Part shown: piece after piece, positions 19,501-23,377 of the stretch
How positions within the stretch are numbered: position 1 is the first letter of the stretch
Layout of the letters: every line of letters begins with the position of its first letter
Assembly: GCA_048213135.1 (NCBI GenBank)
Contig: PS015038.1
Location: forward strand, 251,735-275,111
Origin: Reclinomonas americana ATCC 50394
Taxonomy: Eukaryota > Jakobida > Jakobea > Jakobida
Direction of reading: 5' to 3'
DNA: 23,377 nt
The notes under the pieces: generated by a model
What the model was told of the DNA's origin: nothing
The model's input: only the letters and a program-made list of their open reading frames with translations
The model's database searches: none
Translations under genes and position numbers: made by a program

Positions 19501-21862
19501 AAGCACGACGAGCTGCGTGCGGAGATCTTGCGGCTCACCACCGAGAATGCCAGTTTGTCGACCGAGCGTGGCCGTCTGCAGGCGGAGCGTGCAACTTTGA
19601 AGGATGAGCGTGAGGTGCTTACAGCCATCACCTTGACGAATGCCGCTTTGTGGTTGCTCACATTGCATCGCTTGCACAGCGACTGGAGGTGGCCCGTCGT
19701 GAGGCGGTGGAAGACGGCGATCGGCGCCTGAATGAATTGGCGCAGGAGTGTTCGCGACTGCGAGCGCAGTTGCGGTCACTGGCCACCGACCGCGACGCCC
19801 TGGCACGTAGCTTCACCACGTGTACGGATGAGATGCAGCACTCGCTGGAAGAGTACACAACCATGGTGTCGCAGGTTCCTATGACACTTTGTGTGTGCGA
19901 CTGTGGAGGCTGGAATGTGCTTCTCATATCTTCTTGCGATGCGCAGAAGGATCGCCTATCCGCGGCCCTGGAGGTGTCGGAGAGTGCGCGGAATCGACTG
20001 TCGGAGGAGTTGGAGCGGGTGCGGGTGGAGCGTGATCGTTTGCGTGGTGACCTGGAGGCTTCGGTGGCCACACTCGAGAAGTTGGTCGACGCCGATGTGT
20101 CGCTGGAGGGCACTCCACTGGCCACTCGCGTGCGCAGCCGTGAGCAGTCGGATCTGCTGGGCCGCGGCACCATTCTCTTCCACCACCTGCGTCGCACGAG
20201 CACTGCAACAACAACAACCACAACAGCAGTAGCATCATCGTCGACGACGACGACGACGGCGGCCGAGAAGCGCTACATTAGCCCGATTCGTAGCAGTGGC
20301 AGCGTAACGTCGGCCCGATCGCCGTCGCCGAGTCTGTCACCTCACTCGGTGGACTTTTCTCGGTTGCCCGAACTGCGACGCAATGTGTCGCCACTGCCGG
20401 CGCGTTCCAAATCGCCGAGCAGCGTTGATCGTGCCTCGGTGCGACCACTCAGCGACTTGGTGCGCATGCGCGAGCTTATCGACCAGCAACAAGCGCGATT
20501 GGACGACCGGCAGCGTGAGCACAATCGCAAGTACAATCAACTGTCCACCGTGCAGGACCCCGACGAGCGCCGCCATTTGCGGCGCGAGTACGATCAGCAC
20601 CAGCGCGAATTGCAGTTGGTACAAGAGGTAATTGCGGAGCAACGTGCGTCACTCGAGCGGCACTCCCACGGCACGCCGGTGGTGGATCCGTCGCCGATTT
20701 CACGCACCAGCATTAGCGCCTTTAGTGTCGGTGTGGAGGACGAATTGGCTCTCGGACTGCGTGGGGTGCGCTCAAGCGAGCGCAGTACCTCCGAGTTCCG
20801 TCGGCGTCCGAGCTTCCACGCAGAGGCCGGCGCTGCTGCAGGTGGTGGTGGTGGTGGTGGTGGCGGCGGCCTTGGTCTGCGCTCTGCCTCGCCTCCGCCC
20901 AGCGTGCTGTCGAATCGCTCCGAATCTTCCAGTCGCCGTCGCCGCGAATCCTCGCAATCGCCGCTGCACAGACCGCGAGCCCGCGAGGCACCGGTGCCCG
21001 CTGCCTTTGCGCCGTTGCGTGCTTTGTCGATGATTTGTTTTTTACTGTGTGTGCGTTCGCTGACTTGCCGGTGGTGGTGTTGCAGGCCGCGGGGCGGTGC
21101 GACTGCAGCCGAGACGCCGTTGTCTTCTGGGCCTCCTCGTCGACTGCACGACGATCTGTCGTCATCAATGGACACACTGGAGATGCTGCCGTCACGTGAC
21201 GTGTCGACCGGCAATGGAAGTGCGCGCCGCACCACGGTGACCAAGGTGGTGACGGATCCGGCCAGCAGCAGCACCGGCACCGGCACCACGACGACCACCA
21301 CGACCACCACGGTGACGACGGAAACCGAGTTGCCGCCCGACATGCGTGCCGACAGCATCCATGTCGCGGCGCCGCAGGTGCACTTGGCCGGCGCCGGTGG
21401 AGCCGACGAGCGGTCGGTGATGTCTGTCAGCAGTGGCGGTGCCGGTGACATGAGTGAGATGAGCGGCCGACGCGCGCCCTCACCCGTGTCTAGCGTGGAA
21501 GGAGGCAGCGTGCAGATCGCCCGACCGGTATTCAGCGGCACCGGCACCACCATTCGCTCGCAGAACGTCACCAGCAGTAGTAGCAGCAGCAGCAGCAACA
21601 CGATCCGACAAGTGGTGCGTGTCGAGACTGTGGAGACCTCTAGCGACGCCGTTGTTCGAGGTGAGAGAGTCTCTCAGTCTCCGTTGCCTTTGCTGGCCTC
21701 TAAAAAAAATGGTGTTGTTGTGAATTCACAGGGAGCCACGAGGCGCCTCCGCCACCATCGCCACTGTTCTCGGCGCTCAGCGAGCTGCGTGAATCGCGGC
21801 GCACAATCGCCAACATGCGCAGCGAAATCAGTCGTCTACAAGACGATTCAACAAGAGGGGGT
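7529..21862 (+). CDS. Giant triple-propeller WD40 / coiled-coil scaffold-like protein (3' end lost in gap)
   Basis: Thirty phase-consistent exons: 7529-7550, 7673-7896, 7989-8087, 8151-8564, 8637-8753, 8811-8930, 8994-9149, 9219-9374, 9445-9543, 9620-9742, 9810-9980, 10052-10171, 10244-10369, 10438-10554, 10614-10721, 10828-11280, 11359-11580, 11660-11959, 12023-12262, 12337-13178, 13254-13545, 13753-13926, 14005-14286, 14350-14793, 14865-19076, 19171-19614, 19680-19874, 19947-21013, 21086-21660 and 21732-21862. Together they make 4,015 codons. Residues about 62-332, 415-688 and 850-1129 are three WD40-like propellers. 1130-1383 is low-complexity. About 1384-3477 is coiled coil rich in Leu/Glu/Arg/Ala/Gln. 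3478-4015 is a Ser/Thr/Pro/Gly-rich tail with a short helical island. No enzyme motif, signal peptide or membrane segment was seen. A cytoplasmic scaffold or tether is the natural inference; I recognise no named orthologue. That this is one gene, not two, rests on open phases through 12262/12337 and 13178/13254. Confidence 0.82.
7593..7608 (+). repeat. (GA)n microsatellite in intron 1 of the giant gene
   Basis: A short alternating GA tract sits inside the 122-nt first intron (7551-7672). That intron is longer than most in the window. Confidence 0.8.
7835..8930 (+). other. Propeller 1 of the giant protein (WD40-like)
   Basis: Blades are recognised by strand and turn signatures: VVWVAGRSGGLINI, YVWLGLANGQVSVY, DVWLACTDWSTRIV, VFSGSADHVILSYD, LYSSSADGRLMIWD, LLWCGSYQQIAIID and LVWMGDGEGNVHVW. 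That gives seven units in about 270 residues. Most blades lack the classical GH dipeptide, so simple WD40 searches may score them weakly. Confidence 0.85.
7897..7914 (+). repeat. (GT)n tract at the 5' splice site of intron 2
   Basis: Alternating GT begins exactly at the donor of intron 7897-7988, so several GT dinucleotides could serve as the 5' splice site. The first one keeps phase with exon 7989-8087. Confidence 0.75.
9312..10554 (+). other. Propeller 2 of the giant protein (WD40-like)
   Basis: Seven units parallel those of propeller 1: VVWSLTRAGATATL, YVWTGLLSGEIPVYD, NVWIGGVDWAVRII, VFSGSADCSVFVHD, LFSASGDGYLMVWN, LWCAHGERITLIDI and YVWTANQECEVQTW. Introns at 9981-10051, 10172-10243 and 10370-10437 fall between blades. 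Confidence 0.85.
10758..10793 (+). repeat. CT-rich microsatellite tract in an intron
   Basis: A TCTCTC/CCTCTC pyrimidine tract makes up the middle of the 106-nt intron 10722-10827 and probably acts as its polypyrimidine tract. Confidence 0.75.
11205..12262 (+). other. Propeller 3 of the giant protein (WD40-like)
   Basis: Units: DLWLIDRSGTHVQV, HVWLGLESGQVAVHD, TVWLGGADSTIRVV, LWSGSADSTIVVHN, LYSSSADCRLVVW, LWSGSHRTVHAI and a degenerate last blade near GGICVVDGGAALHFF. The order of blade types is the same as in propellers 1 and 2. Confidence 0.83.
12265..12282 (+). repeat. (TG)n tract at an intron 5' end
   Basis: Alternating TG directly follows the donor of intron 12263-12336. It is like the tract at 7897 and another before the acceptor at 13233-13247. 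Confidence 0.75.
13063..13098 (+). repeat. GCN trinucleotide repeat encoding poly-Ala
   Basis: Twelve consecutive Ala codons (GCA/GCG mix) lie immediately before the start of the coiled coil. The mixed codons suggest an older, interrupted repeat. Confidence 0.85.
13099..20105 (+). other. Long coiled-coil region (about 2,090 residues)
   Basis: Exons from 13099 to about 20105 encode almost uninterrupted heptad-like sequence with recurring ERD-x-L-x2-x-L units, for example KERDGLSAKLAQLEASL, EERDQLDQQLAAANEE and RERDALQQRLEQSTAD. Proline is almost absent. If continuous, at the standard rise of about 0.15 nm per residue, it would span roughly 300 nm. The region is Arg-rich and comparatively Lys-poor, in line with the GC-rich coding. 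Confidence 0.85.
20451..20655 (+). other. Short helical island in the tail, possibly occludin/ELL-like
   Basis: About 68 residues (roughly 3592-3660) interrupt the disordered tail with strongly helical, charged sequence. It contains REHNRKYNQLSTV, a DPDERRHLRREY turn and QLVQEVIAEQR. The order of basic helix, Asp/Pro turn, then R-x-E-Y helix resembles the C-terminal occludin/ELL helical domain. This is a visual impression only; a plain coiled coil is the default alternative. Confidence 0.3.
20841..20870 (+). repeat. GGT/GGC repeat encoding poly-Gly
   Basis: Ten consecutive Gly codons (seven GGT then three GGC) in the disordered tail of the giant protein. Confidence 0.9.
21573..21596 (+). repeat. 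AGC/AGT repeat encoding poly-Ser
   Basis: Eight consecutive Ser codons in the tail. A Thr-rich run encoded by ACC/ACG codons lies upstream at about 21272-21320. Confidence 0.9.
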
Positions 21863-21882
21863 NNNNNNNNNNNNNNNNNNNN
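21863..21882. other. Assembly gap (20 N) at the end of the giant gene
   Basis: The codon ending at 21862 is complete, but the three frames after the gap end at different stops: 21927, 21956 and 22054. Twenty N may be a placeholder, so the true stop of the giant gene cannot be assigned. Confidence 0.95.
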
Positions 21883-21989
21883 CGGGGTCGCACGTCTCCC
21901 GCCGAGAGGTTACGCGACCAGCACTGATCCTCGCCAGCAAATTATTCTTTTTTTAGTGCGTAATGTAGGAGTGTGGAATAATGGTTACA
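21883..21989. other. Convergent 3' region between the giant gene and the SH3 gene
   Basis: The likeliest end of the plus-strand gene is TGA at 21925-21927, after a Ser/Pro-containing stretch (GRTSPAERLRDQH) that matches the tail in character. The opposing stop is at 21992-21990. That leaves about 62 bp, which include a T-run at 21949-21955. No other gene is seen here. Confidence 0.4.
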
Positions 21990-22536
21990 CTAGAGGAACT
22001 CTACGTAGGTCGGTGGCACGAAACCTAGCCGACCCGACGCACTGTACGCAATGAGCCATCCGTCTTCCTCCGCCAGCACATTGATTGATTCGCCGGCCGA
22101 CACTGGCAAAATCCGCTCGTCGTCCTTGTCCGAGTAGTCGTGCACCACCTGCTCGACACCACACCCATCAGTTCACGTACGCGCACACATAACGTGCAGC
22201 AACAACAAATCTCTCTCCAGTCACGCACCCGTGCCGGATAGACCACCGGCGAGGAGGATTCGGCGGTGCTCGGATCTTGTGCGCCATTGGGAGCTGCAGT
22301 CATAGCATGGGTGAGCAACAAGGGCGAGTGGAAGTGAGCGGTGGTGTTGGTACGAAACATTGCGCTGATGCTCCTTGCGCGGCGCCGCGACGAGGTGTGA
22401 GCTCGTCGTCATGTGTCGACAGCTGTCGATCGCTCAGTGTCTCGTTTCGCGACTCAATGTCGAGATCCGTGGCCGCATCGTGATCCTCCACAATCTGCAT
22501 GCAGCGTGTGAGATGAGGATTACACAGGAGGAAAAT

Positions 22537-22571
<35 letters not shown>

Positions 22572-23377
22572 AAGAAAGAAAGAGAAAGAGAGAGAGAGAG
22601 AGAGCACAAAGAGCGAAAGACACAAAAAATCACCTTGATCTTTCGCTTTGGTCGCTGGTCAGCGTCAGGTTCTTGCTGCTGATGCTGCTGCGGTTGTCGA
22701 TTACCATCCGGAGCACTGCAGAAAACGCACACACGGGTCAGATGGCATCCAGCAGAAAGGCTTGAATAAACACAANNNNNNNNNNNNNNNNNNNNNNNNN
22801 NNNNNNNNNNNNNNNNNNNNNNNNNNNCAGACCTGGCGGCCACTGGCGGCTCGGTGCGTCGCTGTTCGCGAACCTCGGCTGCCGCCTGTGCAATCTGCGA
22901 TGCGCGACGTATTCTGTTCTCCTCGACTTGGCGATCCGCTGCGTGCGACGACGATCCGACAACCGTGGTCACCACAACAGGCGCCGCTGGTGCAGGCTGT
23001 TTCGGCACACACGATGAGCGACACAACACACCACACAAGGCAAAACTCATCAATTCCTCACCGCCGACGGCGCTACCTCCACAGGCGCAGGTGCTGGTGT
23101 TGGTGCTGCAGCCATAGTCACCGGCGCCGATGTTGGCGCATGAACAGGAGGTGCACTGAGACCGCTGCTGCCGCGTGTGGGCGACACAGCAAAGCTGGCC
23201 GGCACGCGACGATCGCGACTGAAGCGCACGGAGCTGGGTCTTCTCTTGCCCGGCAGCCGAATTCGCATCGGCGTAGTCAACGCACGCAAACTGCGACACA
23301 ACGCTGAGTGGAAGCGAGACGGGGGCGCCACAACGACGAAACAACAAAACTAACAACACCCACCTGGCCTGCGTGAC
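21990..23377 (-). CDS. SH3-domain protein with Pro/Ala/Arg-rich N-terminal part (5' partial)
   Basis: On the minus strand, exons read 23377-23364 (partial), 23290-23062, 22996-22833, 22715-22634, 22494-22359, 22293-22229 and 22148-21990. All phases agree, giving 282 visible residues. The N-terminal part is basic and Ser/Pro/Ala-rich (MRIRLPGKRRPSSVRFSR, then PAPAPV runs). A charged helix follows (EENRIRRASQIAQAAAEV), then a Gln-rich stretch and basic RPKRKIK, then an acidic region. The last 52 residues form an SH3 domain: VVHDYSDKDD, ILPVSAGESINVL, EEDGWLIAYS and GRLGFVPPTYVEFL. It keeps the ALYDY-like strand, the Trp of the binding groove and the P-x-x-Y motif. SH3 domains bind Pro-rich ligands, so an adaptor role in cytoskeletal or membrane signalling is inferred. 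The start codon lies beyond the window. Confidence 0.83.
21993..22148 (-). other. C-terminal SH3 domain exon
   Basis: The last exon encodes the whole SH3 core in one piece. Key residues are HDY near its start, the acidic RT-loop DKDDE, Gly-Trp after EED (only a single Trp; the second position is Leu), and VPPTYVEF at the end, in place of the commoner FPSNYV. Confidence 0.85.
22537..22604 (+). repeat. 68-nt uninterrupted purine tract (AAAG/AG repeats) in an intron of the SH3 gene
   Basis: The plus strand is pure A/G over 68 nt, made of AAAG and AG units. On the transcribed minus strand it is a (CTTT)n/(CT)n pyrimidine tract inside intron 22633-22495. It is therefore a greatly extended polypyrimidine tract upstream of that acceptor. 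Confidence 0.92.
22776..22827. other. Assembly gap (52 N) inside an intron of the SH3 gene
   Basis: The gap lies between a donor (AG|GTCTG, exon end 22833) and an acceptor (TGCAG|T, exon start 22715). The flanking exons join in phase, so the gap is most likely wholly intronic and may hide a simple repeat. Confidence 0.85.

Larger units (their letters stand above)
20106..21862 (+). other. Low-complexity Ser/Thr/Pro/Gly tail of the giant protein
   Basis: After the coiled coil the protein becomes Ser/Pro-rich, with many SP sites (SPIRSSG, ARSPSPSLSPHS, NVSPLPARSKSPSS). It also has poly-Thr, poly-Gly and poly-Ser runs. This suggests an intrinsically disordered tail with potential proline-directed phosphorylation sites. 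The final visible exon holds a short helical stretch, LFSALSELRESRRTIANM, before the gap. Confidence 0.75.

Noticed and set aside
21985-22000. Short resemblance to a ColE1-type plasmid origin (ggttacactagaggaac), suggesting vector contamination after the gap
   Set aside because: The match is under 20 bases with mismatches, and the stretch encodes the end of a good SH3 domain on the other strand.

Overview
The window looks like nuclear DNA from a gene-dense, fairly GC-rich unicellular eukaryote (protist). I read about 49 spliceosomal introns. Most are 57-80 nt with GT..AG ends, and the reading phases agree across every junction. Intergenic gaps are only 21-105 bp. No rRNA, tRNA, CRISPR, IS element or bacterial operon signal is visible. 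The lineage cannot be fixed from the sequence; small introns, tight spacing and NACHT/WD40 genes would suit several amoeboid or rhizarian-like protists. Three runs of N (6595-6845, 21863-21882, 22776-22827) mark assembly gaps.

Layout: (1) 1-5478, plus strand, 5'-truncated: a STAND/NLR-like protein with a possible HEPN-like N-terminal region, a NACHT-type NTPase, pentapeptide repeats and about 13 WD40 repeats. (2) 5584-6423, plus: a three-exon DUF3228-family protein. (3) 6445-7464, minus: an enoyl-CoA hydratase/isomerase (crotonase) family protein ending in the peroxisomal signal AKL, interrupted by a gap. (4) 7529 to at least 21862, plus: one 30-exon gene of about 4,015 codons. It encodes three tandem seven-bladed WD40-like propellers, then about 2,100 residues of coiled coil, then a low-complexity Ser/Thr/Pro tail. 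(5) 21990-23377, minus, 5'-truncated: a Pro/Ala/Arg-rich protein ending in an SH3 domain.

Genes 2 and 3 converge with 21 bp between stop codons. Genes 3 and 4 diverge with 64 bp between start codons. Genes 4 and 5 converge. Nothing shows that the five genes share a pathway. Genes 1, 4 and 5 are all signalling or scaffold types, while genes 2 and 3 look like housekeeping or metabolic genes.

Most interesting: the multidomain NLR-like architecture of gene 1, and gene 4, whose three propellers look like an internal triplication that still keeps shared intron positions.
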